Of a stretch of 64,000 nt of DNA, positions 35,515 to 43,923 are shown in pieces. The position numbers were made by a program, and so were the translations under genes. The stretch is from JACQAP01 sp035548375 (lineage in GTDB: Bacteria > Pseudomonadota > Gammaproteobacteria > Burkholderiales > JACQAP01): positions 124,001 to 188,000 of the forward strand of contig DASZTG010000054.1 of assembly GCA_035548375.1 (NCBI GenBank). Direction: 5' to 3'. Each line of letters opens with the position of its first letter. Positions within the stretch are counted from its first letter, which is position 1. The notes beneath the pieces are model-generated. The model was not told the origin of the DNA and made no database searches. It saw only the letters and a list, made by a program, of their open reading frames with translations.

Positions 35515-36096
35515 TTGGAACTCCGCGAAACTCACATCTTCGTCCGTGAAGTCCTCCACCACGCCGGCCGCAAGGTCGATCCACCGGCACTCTGCGTCGT
35601 GGCCTGCGCCGTTCTCGCCAATCCTAAGGCCGGCAAACCGACCGAAGCCAACCTCGATGACTACGTCGCGGCTTCAGTGGAGATCGGCGCGATGCTTTCG
35701 CGCAAGGCGCTGGACGCAATGGGCGGCCGCACGGCGATCGCCTACGGCAAAGGCGTGATGGTCGGCGCGGATGGCGACCTCGAGCAAGGCGCGGCGATGA
35801 TCCATTGCAAGATCGGCCTTTCGATGCGCACTGCGGTCAAGGCCGGGCTGGCGTTGATCCCGGGTAACGGCAAGCTGGGTTCGCCCGGCGCGACGCTGGA
35901 CGTCGTACTCGGCGGCATAGATACCAGCTGGGACTACGACGCCATGGATACGATAGAGATCCGCGTGCCCGGCGCGCCTCGCGCCGACGAGATCCTCCTC
36001 GCCGTGGCCTTCGCCACCGGCCGCCCGAACGCGCGCATCACGGGCGCGAGCGAGACGGTAGTAAAGGAATTGGTTGCCGAGCTGAAGGGGAAGTAG
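35515..36096 (+). CDS. Amino acid synthesis family protein (AA_synth, PF06684-type)
   Basis: A 193-aa protein starting at a TTG at 35515. The core PPALCVVACAVLANP, SRKALDAMGGR and KGVMVGADGDLEQGAAMIH are the hallmark segments of this family, found beside amino-acid and aromatic catabolic genes. High-GC codon use marks the right boundary of the island. The function of the family is not firmly known. Confidence 0.8.
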   Translation: MELRETHIFVREVLHHAGRKVDPPALCVVACAVLANPKAGKPTEANLDDYVAASVEIGAMLSRKALDAMGGRTAIAYGKGVMVGADGDLEQGAAMIHCKIGLSMRTAVKAGLALIPGNGKLGSPGATLDVVLGGIDTSWDYDAMDTIEIRVPGAPRADEILLAVAFATGRPNARITGASETVVKELVAELKGK

Positions 36097-36115
36097 AAGA
36101 TCCCCCTCTCCCCTG

Positions 36116-36138
36116 CCCTCTCCCGCGAGGGGAGAGGG
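36116..36138. repeat. CCCTCTCCC hairpin
   Basis: Perfect 9-bp stem CCCTCTCCC/GGGAGAGGG, 20 bases after the preceding stop. No T-run; a REP-like intergenic hairpin that may also act as a terminator. Confidence 0.5.
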
Positions 36139-36336
36139 AGCTATAAGGCCCACCCGCCACGATTCAGGAAATTACGACGACCAATCGCCTGCATCGGTTA
36201 TCACAGCGATGACGATGCCTCATTTCTACTCGCTTTTCTTCGTGTTTCTTCGTGTTCTCAAGGGAGCGCCAGCGAACACTCATATGCACCCGTAGGGGTG
36301 TGTGCCGCTTGCGGCGCGTGGTGAAGAAGGTCTGCT

Positions 36337-37122
36337 CTAGCTGAAAGCCCCCATCCGCGCATTGTGCCCACCATCCACATTGATCACGATGCCACTCAAG
36401 TAAGCCGCCCGCACTGAAGCGGCGAACACCACGACATCCGCGACTTCCTCGACAGTCGCAGGCCGGCCCAGCGGCAGGCCTTTCATGAATTCACGCCAGC
36501 GCTCGGGATCGCCGAGCTTGTCGGCGGCCCGCCCCTTCATGAGAGTGACGATGCGCTCGGTTTCCACCGCGCCGGGGCTGACGGCGAGCACGCGAATGCC
36601 GTCCTCGATGCTGTAGCTGCCCAGCGTTCGCGTGAAAGCATTGAGCGCCGCATTGCCGGCCGACCCGGCGATGTAGCCGGCGTCGAGCCGGTCGGCGGCC
36701 AGGCCCGTCACGTTGACGATCACGCCTTTGCGCCGCGCTTTCATCGCAGCGTAGTAGGCCCGGGACAGGTTGATGTACCCGAACACCTTCAGGTCCCACG
36801 CGGCGCGCCAGCGCGCCTCGTCCACGGATTGCAAGTCGCCACCGGGGATTGCACCGGCATTGTTGACGAGGATGTCCGGCGTGCCGGTCGCCTCGAGCAA
36901 TGCGGCGACGCTCTCGCTTTTCGCGAGGTCAAGCGCGTGCGCCATCGCTTCGACGCCATGGTCGGCGCGGATGCCCTCCGCCGCGCGACCGATTGCTTCC
37001 GCGCTGCGCGAGACGATATGCAGTGAGCAGCCTTCGTCCGCCAGCCCGCGTGCGATGGCGAGGCCGATGCCCTTCGATGCGCCAGTGACAACGGCAGTCT
37101 TTCCCTTCAGACCCAGTTCCAC
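36337..37122 (-). CDS. SDR-family oxidoreductase with altered catalytic motif
   Basis: A 261-aa short-chain dehydrogenase fold. The coenzyme site TGASKGIG (13-20), NNAG (87-90) and the C-terminal INVDGGHNARMG are normal. At the usual active site, YIAGSAGNAALNAF (150-163) replaces the YxxxK motif: the position four after Tyr150 is Ser154 and no Lys is nearby, and the usual catalytic Ser region reads VNVTGLA. It may be an unusual SDR subgroup or catalytically altered. Cytoplasmic. Confidence 0.85.
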   Translation of the reverse strand: MELGLKGKTAVVTGASKGIGLAIARGLADEGCSLHIVSRSAEAIGRAAEGIRADHGVEAMAHALDLAKSESVAALLEATGTPDILVNNAGAIPGGDLQSVDEARWRAAWDLKVFGYINLSRAYYAAMKARRKGVIVNVTGLAADRLDAGYIAGSAGNAALNAFTRTLGSYSIEDGIRVLAVSPGAVETERIVTLMKGRAADKLGDPERWREFMKGLPLGRPATVEEVADVVVFAASVRAAYLSGIVINVDGGHNARMGAFS

Positions 37123-37143
37123 TACTTACTCCCTATCTAGACC

Positions 37144-37349
37144 TAAATCTCACCACGGAGAACATTCACTTCTATCCCCCCTTGAGGGGGACGGAGAGCA
37201 CGGAGAAAGACAAGGAAAAAAAGATAACTTGGGCATTGGTAACCAAGGTCGACTCATGTGGATATCTTCAAAATTCATCCGCGACCATTCCCCATTAGTT
37301 CTTGCCCTTCTCCGTGATACTCCGTGCTCTCCGTGGTGAAAAGTAGATA
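37144..37349. repeat. Composite inverted-repeat element, copy 3
   Basis: Left arm AAATCTCACCACGGAGAACA; right arm CTCCGTGCTCTCCGTGGTGA, the reverse complement with few changes. Interior holds a CCCCCCTTGAGGGGG hairpin, like copy 2, and sequence resembling degenerate CACGGAGA repeats. Lies between two minus-strand genes. Confidence 0.75.
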
Positions 37350-37358
37350 TTTTTAGAG

Positions 37359-38396
37359 TCACCCCGCAGGATTCGGAAACCGATACTGGATTTCCCTGAT
37401 GTCCTTCAACGTGTCTTCATCCAGCTCCACCTGCGCCCCTGCGATGTCCTCCGCCAGTTGCGCCAATGTCGTCGCGCCGATGATCGACGAGCCCAGGAAC
37501 CAGCGGCTGTTCACATAGCCCAGCGCCAGTTGCACCAGCGTCTTGCCCCGCCTTCTCGCGAGCGACGCATAGGCATCGACCGCTTCGCTCACCATCGGCT
37601 TGCGGAAACGAATCCCCAGCGAATCGAACAGCACGAAGCGCGTGCCGGGCGGCTTGGCGCCGCCCATGTACTTGCCCGAGAGGATGCCCGCCGCGAGAGG
37701 GCTGTAGGCGAGCAGGGTCATCTTTTCGCGGAACAGCGTTTCCGCGAGGTCGTTGTCGACATTGCGCGAGATCAGGCTGTAGCTGTTCTGTATCGTCACC
37801 GGCCCCGGCAGGCCGAGACGCTTGGCTTCTTCGCGAAACTTGCACACGCCCCAGGCCGATTCGTTCGAAAGGCCGTAGTGCCGGATCTTGCCCGCCTTGA
37901 TCATCGCGGCCATGCCCTTGACCTGCTCCTCGATCGCGGGGCCGTCCTTTTCCTTGGAAGGGTCGAACTCGGTCGCGCCGAAGTTCGGCACGTTCCGCTG
38001 CGGCCAGTGGATCTGGTAGAGGTCGATGTAGTCGGTCTGCAGGCGCTGCAGGCTGGTGTCGACGGCTTCCGCGATCACGCCTTGCGTGAGGTCCGTGCGC
38101 CCCTCGCGAATCCAGTCGCGCCGGCCCGGGCCCGCCACTTTCGTGGCGACATAAAGCTTGTCGCGCTTCTGCTTCGCGAGCCAGGTGCCGAGGAATTTCT
38201 CGGTGCGGCCCTGCGTCGCCGCGTTCGGCGGCACGGGATACATCTCCGCCGTGTCGATGAAGTTGATGCCCTGCCCGACTGCATAGTCGAGCTGCTCGTG
38301 GGCCTCCTTCTCGCTGTTCTGCTCGCCCCAGGTCATGGTGCCGAGGCAGACGCGGGAGACGTTCATGTTCGTGCCGGGGAGGATGTGGTATTTCAC
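37359..38396 (-). CDS. Aldo/keto reductase (Tas-like)
   Basis: A 345-aa TIM-barrel NADPH-dependent reductase. The catalytic tetrad is complete: Asp48, Tyr53 (DTAEMYPVPP), Lys86 (VATKVAG) and His130 (YQIHWPQRN). The sequence from MKYHILPGTNMNVSRVCLGT and the motif MTWGEQNSEKEAHEQLD are typical of E. coli Tas-like proteins. Substrate unknown. Divergent from hipB across a 115-nt region that holds the hip operators. Confidence 0.9.
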   Translation of the reverse strand: MKYHILPGTNMNVSRVCLGTMTWGEQNSEKEAHEQLDYAVGQGINFIDTAEMYPVPPNAATQGRTEKFLGTWLAKQKRDKLYVATKVAGPGRRDWIREGRTDLTQGVIAEAVDTSLQRLQTDYIDLYQIHWPQRNVPNFGATEFDPSKEKDGPAIEEQVKGMAAMIKAGKIRHYGLSNESAWGVCKFREEAKRLGLPGPVTIQNSYSLISRNVDNDLAETLFREKMTLLAYSPLAAGILSGKYMGGAKPPGTRFVLFDSLGIRFRKPMVSEAVDAYASLARRRGKTLVQLALGYVNSRWFLGSSIIGATTLAQLAEDIAGAQVELDEDTLKDIREIQYRFPNPAG

Positions 38397-38436
38397 TGCG
38401 GAACTCCCGATGTCGTTTGAGTGGGCGGGGATTGAA

Positions 38437-38505
38437 TATCACTGAAACTGATGCTTTACATTTATCATTTTTACTGATATTTTACGATTATCAATTATAT
38501 TGATA
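38437..38505 (+). promoter_or_regulatory. Three phased TATCA-N7-TGATA operators of hipBA
   Basis: Inverted pairs at 38437-38453 (TATCA-N7-TGATG), 38463-38479 and 38489-38505 (both TATCA-N7-TGATA). The starts are exactly 26 bases apart. The third is embedded in a perfect 19-bp palindrome, TTATCAATTATATTGATAA (38488-38506), ending 6 bases before the hipB ATG. Most likely HipB binding sites covering the hip promoter. Confidence 0.8.
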
Positions 38506-38511
38506 ACCATC

Positions 38512-38748
38512 ATGCAACTGCTGAACGGCAGCAACCAGCTCGGACATATTATCAAGGCACGCCGCAAGGCTCTTGGCCTTACGCAGCAGGCCCTGGCCTC
38601 GCGACTGGCGATTACCCAGAACCGCCTGTCGCAAATCGAAGCCGCGCCGGGCTCGCTGACCTTCGATCGACTCGTGGACCTGCTCAACATTCTCGGCCTC
38701 GACCTGATGGTGCAGGATCGCAAGCCCGGGAAGAAGGCAGACTGGTAG
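38512..38748 (+). CDS. hipB: HipB-like antitoxin, XRE-family HTH
   Basis: A 78-aa protein. An XRE helix-turn-helix spans about residues 9-63 (IKARRKALGLTQQALASRL, then ITQNRLSQIEAAPGSLTFDR). HipB proteins neutralise HipA and repress the operon through TATCC-type palindromes; here TATCA palindromes lie just upstream. I start at the ATG at 38512, not the TTG at 38500 that overlaps the third operator. It precedes hipA by 19 nt. Confidence 0.9.
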   Translation: MQLLNGSNQLGHIIKARRKALGLTQQALASRLAITQNRLSQIEAAPGSLTFDRLVDLLNILGLDLMVQDRKPGKKADW

Positions 38749-38767
38749 GCCGGAGCGCGATCTCGAC

Positions 38768-40084
38768 ATGCAATCGCTTACGGTCTGGGTCAATGGCCTG
38801 CGTGCAGGGGAATGGAGAATCCCGAGGCGCGGCAACGAGGAATTCCAGTATGCCGATGACTGGCGCCTGTCGGAGGAAGGGCGCCCGATCTCGCTTTCCT
38901 TGCCGTTCAGCCCTGACAACGCGCCGATCAAAGGCGCGGCGGTCGCAAATTATTTCGACAATCTGCTTCCCGATAGCAACGCCATTCGACAGAGAATCCA
39001 GGGACGCTTCGGAATCGAATCGCGACGCGCATTCGATCTGCTGAGTGCGATAGGCCGGGATTGCGTGGGCGCCGTCCAGCTGCTGCCATCCGGGGAAAAG
39101 CCGGAAGGCATTCGCAGCATCGCCGCAAAGGCCCTGACCTCCGCCCAGGTCGAAACGCGGCTGAACAACACTTTGTCGCCTGCTCGCATCCACGGCGCAG
39201 CGGAAGACGATTTTCGAATTTCCATCGCCGGCGCACAGGAAAAGACGGCGTTCCTGCGTCACAACAATCGTTGGTGCGAGCCGGCGGCCAGCACCCCGAC
39301 GACGCATATCTTCAAGCTGCCGCTGGGCCTGGTCGGCGGCCGCAAGATGGACATGCGCACCTCGGTCGAGAACGAATGGCTGTGCTCCCGGATCGTCGCC
39401 GCCTTCGGCATTCCGATCGCTCCTTGTGAAATCGGTCGATTCGGCGAGACCAAGACCCTGATCGTGGAACGCTTCGACCGCCAATTGCACTCGAGCGGCA
39501 AGTACTGGTTGCGGCTGGTGCAAGAGGATTTTTGCCAGGCGCTGGGCCTGCCGTCTTCCCGCAAATATGAAGCGGACGGCGGGCCCGGCCTGCCGGACCT
39601 GGCGCGCGTCCTGCGCGGCTCGGTCAATCGCGACGGCGACCTGCAGATGCTGCTCGCTGCGCAAATCGTATTCTGGATGCTCGCGGCGGGCGACGGCCAC
39701 GCCAAGAATTTCAGCCTCCGCATACTGAGCCAGGGCCGCTACCAGCTCACGCCGCTTTATGATGTGCTTTCCTTCTGGCCTATCGTCGGAAAGAGCGCGA
39801 ACGACATAGCCCGCCAGGATTTGCGCATGGCCCTGGCTCTGCGCGGAAAGAACAAGCATTACAAGATGGGCGAGATCCAGCGCCGGCACTTCAACGAAAC
39901 CGCCGCGCTGATGGGAATCGGCAAGGATGCCGAAGCCCTCATCGAGGCGCTATTGGTCAAGGTACCCGATGCGGTGGAGGCAGCCCAGCGCGGGTTGCCC
40001 AGGGATTTTCCACAGGACGTCCTCGACAAGATCCTGTCGGGATTGACCGATTCCGCCAAGCGACTGGCGGCAATGAAGCCCTGA
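38768..40084 (+). CDS. hipA: HipA-like serine/threonine kinase toxin
   Basis: A 438-aa HipA, about the E. coli length of 440. The P-loop-like autophosphorylation segment SIAGAQEKTAFL places Ser152 where E. coli HipA has Ser150. The catalytic DGHAKNFS motif has Asp309, and LYDVLS supplies the metal-binding Asp. HipA phosphorylates glutamyl-tRNA synthetase in E. coli, inducing dormancy; related HipA proteins target other tRNA synthetases. All key residues are intact, so the toxin should be active. Confidence 0.92.
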   Translation: MQSLTVWVNGLRAGEWRIPRRGNEEFQYADDWRLSEEGRPISLSLPFSPDNAPIKGAAVANYFDNLLPDSNAIRQRIQGRFGIESRRAFDLLSAIGRDCVGAVQLLPSGEKPEGIRSIAAKALTSAQVETRLNNTLSPARIHGAAEDDFRISIAGAQEKTAFLRHNNRWCEPAASTPTTHIFKLPLGLVGGRKMDMRTSVENEWLCSRIVAAFGIPIAPCEIGRFGETKTLIVERFDRQLHSSGKYWLRLVQEDFCQALGLPSSRKYEADGGPGLPDLARVLRGSVNRDGDLQMLLAAQIVFWMLAAGDGHAKNFSLRILSQGRYQLTPLYDVLSFWPIVGKSANDIARQDLRMALALRGKNKHYKMGEIQRRHFNETAALMGIGKDAEALIEALLVKVPDAVEAAQRGLPRDFPQDVLDKILSGLTDSAKRLAAMKP

Positions 40085-40122
40085 CGGCAACCGCAGTGCC
40101 TGAAAATGCGGCGCGGCCCCCG

Positions 40123-40560
40123 TCACTCCATGGGCTTGTTCCGCAGCAGCAGCGGCACGACCTGTCTCTGGAAGGTTTCGTGGCAGTTCTTCGCCTCGGT
40201 GTCCATCACGCCCGCTCGTTCGCTTTCCGGGCGATCGAGGATGTCATTCACTTTCTGCAAGGCCGCCGGGCGTTCTTTCGCGACGAAATCATCGTCCGAC
40301 AATTCCTTCGCGACGACCTGGAACATGCTCCCGATATAGCGATACCCGGTCACGCGGGCATTTTTGGGGTCGTGCTCGGCGAAGTAAGTCACCCAGTACT
40401 GGTTCACGTCCGCGCAATAGAGCGAACGGGTCGCAAGGGACTCGTCGCGCTCCAGCTTCGAGGCAGCCGCTTGCGAACTTGCAAGCGAAATTGCCAGCAG
40501 TACGAAGGGAACAATCGGTCGCACGTTATTGCGCTCGCCAGCCAGGAATTCGTGCCGCAT
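40123..40560 (-). CDS. Secreted hypothetical protein, 145 aa
   Basis: An N-terminal signal-like region (about 16-34, IVPFVLLAISLASSQAAA) follows 15 polar residues, so a GTG at codon 13 is an alternative start. The mature part contains two Cys (SLYCADVN and AKNCHETF) that could form a disulfide. Convergent with hipA. No known family. Confidence 0.6.
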   Translation of the reverse strand: MRHEFLAGERNNVRPIVPFVLLAISLASSQAAASKLERDESLATRSLYCADVNQYWVTYFAEHDPKNARVTGYRYIGSMFQVVAKELSDDDFVAKERPAALQKVNDILDRPESERAGVMDTEAKNCHETFQRQVVPLLLRNKPME

Positions 40561-40748
40561 CTTCGCTCCGGTTCGGACGGAAGCGCACAGGGTAGCGGAA
40601 AACGCGGCGGGCCTGCTTCGCGCCCGCCGGCAACGCGCTACCCAGCCATTCCTTCACAAAACTTTACGTTCCCGAGAATTTCCCGCAACGCCGCTGCGGC
40701 AACCTGCGCACCTCGGGCAATAGTGCCCGCTCTCAAGGAGATCCATTC

Positions 40749-41330
40749 ATGGAAACCGCACCCGTTCCCGCAGGCGAGCCCAACGGCTCGCGCTGCTCGC
40801 GTTCCCACCGCTGCGGCCCGCGCGCTGGCCGCGCATTGCTATTCATCCTCGCCGTCGTCGCCGCGGGCTTCATCGGCGGCTACGCCGCCAAGTCCCACGC
40901 CCACGGTCCGGGCATGATGTTCGGCGGCCCGATGATGTCCGGGCCGATGGACCCGGCCGAACTCGACAAGCACGTCGAGCGCATGGTGAAGCACTTCGCG
41001 GTCGAGGTCGATGCCACGCCCGAGCAGCAGGCGAAGCTCACCACCATCGCGCAGGGCGTCGCGCATGACCTCGCCCCGTTGCGCGGCAAGATGAAAGAGG
41101 CGCGCAAGCAGGCACTCGACATCCTGACCGCGCCCCAGATCGATCGTGCCGCCGCCGAAGCCTTGCGCGCGGAGCACATCGCGCTGGCGGACACGGTGTC
41201 GAAGCGGATCACGCAGGCGCTCGCCGATGCGGCCGACGTGCTGACGCCTGAGCAGCGCATGAAGCTCGCCGAGCGCATGGAGCGTTTCGGACACGGCCCG
41301 CATCCCCGCGGTCCGCATCCGGAAAGCTGA
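40749..41330 (+). CDS. Spy/CpxP-like periplasmic protein, Met/His-rich
   Basis: A 193-aa protein with one N-terminal helix (about 28-47) anchoring or exporting it. The helical part has the family-type VDATPEQQAKLTTIA and VLTPEQRMKLAERM repeats (LTxxQ-like). The regions around HAHGPGMMFGGPMMSGPM and HGPHPRGPHPES are strikingly rich in Met and His, which suggests metal binding. AAGGAG precedes the ATG. The next genes encode a two-component pair that likely controls it. Confidence 0.82.
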   Translation: METAPVPAGEPNGSRCSRSHRCGPRAGRALLFILAVVAAGFIGGYAAKSHAHGPGMMFGGPMMSGPMDPAELDKHVERMVKHFAVEVDATPEQQAKLTTIAQGVAHDLAPLRGKMKEARKQALDILTAPQIDRAAAEALRAEHIALADTVSKRITQALADAADVLTPEQRMKLAERMERFGHGPHPRGPHPES

Positions 41331-41348
41331 GCGCACGGCCTTGCGTAA

Positions 41349-41389
41349 CCGTCCCGGCCAGGCCGTTTCGACAAGCCCGGCCGGGACGG
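41349..41389. repeat. Long intercistronic stem-loop
   Basis: Perfect 11-bp stem CCGTCCCGGCC/GGCCGGGACGG with a 19-nt loop, 18 bases after the Spy-like gene and before the response regulator. No T-run. Could attenuate or stabilise the upstream message so that the Spy-like protein is made in excess. Confidence 0.6.
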
Positions 41390-41406
41390 GTACATTCAAA
41401 GCCATC

Positions 41407-42111
41407 GTGTCCAACCCCTCCTCCGCTTCCAGCCGCATCCTGCTGATCGAAGACGACCCGCGGCTGGCGTCGCTGGTCAGCGAATATCTGGGCGATGCCG
41501 GCTATCGCGTCACCGTCGCAGGCACCGGCGCCGAAGGGCTCGAGCTCGCGGCCCGCGAACCTTTCGATGCGCTCGTGCTCGACCTGATGCTGCCGGACCT
41601 CGACGGCCTCGAAGTCTGCCGGCGCCTGCGCGCGGCCTCCGCGCTGTCGATTCTGATGCTCACCGCGCGCGGCGACGCGATGGATCGCGTGGTGGGCCTC
41701 GAGATGGGCGCGGACGATTATTTGCCGAAGCCTTTCGAGCCGCGCGAGTTGCTGGCGCGGGTGCGCGCGATCCTGCGCCGAGGCAAAGGCGGACCGGCCG
41801 CCGACGTGCTGCGTTTCGGCCGGCTCGAGATCGACCGCGGCGCGCATGCCGTGCGTGTCGACGGCGAGGCGCGCGACCTGACCGGCCACCAATTCACCCT
41901 GCTGCTATTGCTTGCCGAGAACGCCGGGCGCGTGCTCTCGCGCGAGACGCTCATGGACAAGCTCAAGGGCGAGGCGCTGGAAGCCTTCGATCGTTCCATC
42001 GATGTGCACGTGTCGCGCATCCGCGCGGCGATCGAGGATGACGCGAAGCGCCCGCGCCGCATCGTCACCGTGCGCGGCAGCGGCTACGTGTTCGTGCGCA
42101 ACCAGGACTGA
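41407..42111 (+). CDS. OmpR-family response regulator
   Basis: A 234-aa protein. Receiver domain with Asp16-Asp17, phosphoacceptor Asp59 (LVLDLMLPDLDG) and Lys108 (YLPKPF); winged-helix domain at about 135-234 with FDRSIDVHVSRIRAAI. A GTG at 41407 (VSNPSSASSRILLIEDDP) is the best start; the frame goes back to a TTG at 41341 inside the stem-loop. The sensor kinase starts 5 nt after the stop. Confidence 0.93.
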   Translation: MSNPSSASSRILLIEDDPRLASLVSEYLGDAGYRVTVAGTGAEGLELAAREPFDALVLDLMLPDLDGLEVCRRLRAASALSILMLTARGDAMDRVVGLEMGADDYLPKPFEPRELLARVRAILRRGKGGPAADVLRFGRLEIDRGAHAVRVDGEARDLTGHQFTLLLLLAENAGRVLSRETLMDKLKGEALEAFDRSIDVHVSRIRAAIEDDAKRPRRIVTVRGSGYVFVRNQD

Positions 42112-42116
42112 CGCCG

Positions 42117-43409
42117 GTGCGCCGCCTGTATATCCGCATCTACGTTGCGATGCTCGCGTGCCTGGTGGTGTTCGCGCTCTGCGTCGGCTTGATCTGGCGA
42201 ACCATGATCGACGCGAACGGCATCTGGCCCGCCGCCGCGGAAATGGCGGGCCGCTTCGCGCAAAACCTTTTGCCGCCGCCCTCGGCGCCGCCGCATGAAC
42301 AGCAGGCCGCTCTCGAGCGCATCGGCGCGGGCATGCCGATCGACATCAGCCTGTTCGGCCCCGACCACGCGCCCGTCGCCGGCATCGGCGCACCGCTGCC
42401 GCCGCCTCCGCCGGACGCGCATGGCGGCATGCACCCGCCCATGCATGCCGGCGGCCCGGGCTGGACCGCGCATCTGCCCGACGGCCGCTGGCTGGTGGTG
42501 CGCCACGCGGGACTGGACCATCCGCCTCGCGCCGGCCTGGGCCTCACCGTCATCGCCGCGCTGGTTCTGCTGTTTCTCGCTGTCGCAATTGCCGTGCATC
42601 CGGTTGCACGCCGGCTGACGCGACGCCTGGAGCGCCTGCAGCAGGGCGTGGAAACGCTGGGCAGCGGCGACCTCTCGGCACGCGTGCACATCCGCGGGCG
42701 CGACGAAGTCGCGCAGCTCGCCGCGAGCTTCAATCGCGCGGCGGCACGCATCGAGGAACTGGTCGGCGCCCACAAGATGCTGCTCGCCAACGCTTCGCAC
42801 GAGTTGCGCACGCCGCTCACGCGCATTCGCATGGGCGTGGAGCTGATGAAGGACGATCCGAGCCCGCAGCGCCACGCGGACCTCGAACGCGACATCGCGG
42901 AAATCGACGCGCTCATCGAAGGCATCCTGCTCAGCAGCCGGCTCGATGCGCTCGGTGCCGCCGGCACGAAGGAGGACTCCGACCTGCTCGCGATCGCCGC
43001 CGAGGAATGCGCGCGCTACGACGGCTGCAGCGTGGGCGGCGAATCGGTCATTGTGCAGGCGGATCCGGGCCTGCTGCGCCACCTGCTGCGAAACCTGGTC
43101 GAGAATGCGCTGCGCCACGGTCGCCCGCCGGTGGACGTGACGGTGGGCCGCGAGAATGGTATCGCGGTGCTGCGCGTGAGCGACCATGGCGACGGCATTG
43201 CCGACAGCGAGCGCGAAACGGTGTTCGAGCCTTTCCGCCGCGCGCGCGGAGCGGCGAAAGGCGGCACCGGCCTGGGCCTCTCGCTCGTGCGCAAGATCGC
43301 GCGACTGCACGGCGGCGACGCTCGCGTCGAGGAACCCGGACCTGGCGGCCTGACTGTATTGGTGACGTTCGGAAGCGAAGGCGCCGCAGACCAGCAGCGT
43401 CGCGCGTGA
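42117..43409 (+). CDS. Membrane sensor histidine kinase (CpxA/RstB-like)
   Basis: A 430-aa kinase starting with GTG. TM1 about 5-30, periplasmic loop about 31-138, TM2 about 140-165, then HAMP, HisKA with NASHELRTPLTR (His228) and HATPase with NLVENALRHG, DHGDGI and GGTGLGLSL. The periplasmic loop contains PPPPDAHGGMHPPMHAGG, rich in His and Met, matching the Met/His-rich Spy-like protein and hinting at copper, silver or another soft metal as signal. Confidence 0.93.
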   Translation: MRRLYIRIYVAMLACLVVFALCVGLIWRTMIDANGIWPAAAEMAGRFAQNLLPPPSAPPHEQQAALERIGAGMPIDISLFGPDHAPVAGIGAPLPPPPPDAHGGMHPPMHAGGPGWTAHLPDGRWLVVRHAGLDHPPRAGLGLTVIAALVLLFLAVAIAVHPVARRLTRRLERLQQGVETLGSGDLSARVHIRGRDEVAQLAASFNRAAARIEELVGAHKMLLANASHELRTPLTRIRMGVELMKDDPSPQRHADLERDIAEIDALIEGILLSSRLDALGAAGTKEDSDLLAIAAEECARYDGCSVGGESVIVQADPGLLRHLLRNLVENALRHGRPPVDVTVGRENGIAVLRVSDHGDGIADSERETVFEPFRRARGAAKGGTGLGLSLVRKIARLHGGDARVEEPGPGGLTVLVTFGSEGAADQQRRA

Positions 43410-43494
43410 AGCGCGAGAAGAGCGAAGGAGCGAGGTTCGCGACACGCCCTGTCCGCAAGCGGCCTGGTCACAGCGTGGCGAAAAGGCCCGACTT

Positions 43495-43896
43495 TCAGTG
43501 CACGACGACTTCGCTCCATTGATCGTTCTGCAGCACGACGCGGTAGCCGTCGTGGTCCTCGAAGGTGCGGCCTCGCGCATCCCAATACGGATTGTAGGAT
43601 TCGACTTGCCGAAATCCCGCGGCCAGCATGCGCGCGCACGCGGCTTCCCATTCCGGCGCATCCGGCAGGTAGAGCACGACGAGGTCTTCCACGCTCGGCG
43701 AAGGCGCGACCGGATGCTTGCCGCATGCAGTGAACTCGAAGTGCCAGCCCGAGCCGTTGATCGCCAGCATGGTGCCGTCGAATCCGTCATGGTCCTCGAA
43801 CTGGCCGACCACGCGCAGGCCGAGGCCGCGGCAGTAGAGGTTGACGGATTTCGGAAGATCGCTGACGGGCCGGGCTATGCGCAAGTGAGGATTCAT
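43495..43896 (-). CDS. VOC family protein (glyoxalase/bleomycin-resistance fold)
   Basis: A 133-aa two-module VOC protein: LRIARPVSDLPKSVNLYCR opens the first beta-alpha-beta unit and DHDGYRVVLQN closes the second. His4, Glu54-like (WHFEFT) and a C-terminal acidic position could bind metal. Last gene of a minus-strand run of small enzymes; 27 nt separate it from the GFA gene. Confidence 0.85.
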   Translation of the reverse strand: MNPHLRIARPVSDLPKSVNLYCRGLGLRVVGQFEDHDGFDGTMLAINGSGWHFEFTACGKHPVAPSPSVEDLVVLYLPDAPEWEAACARMLAAGFRQVESYNPYWDARGRTFEDHDGYRVVLQNDQWSEVVVH

Positions 43897-43923
43897 GAGC
43901 TATCCTTCTTCGAAGTTACAGGT

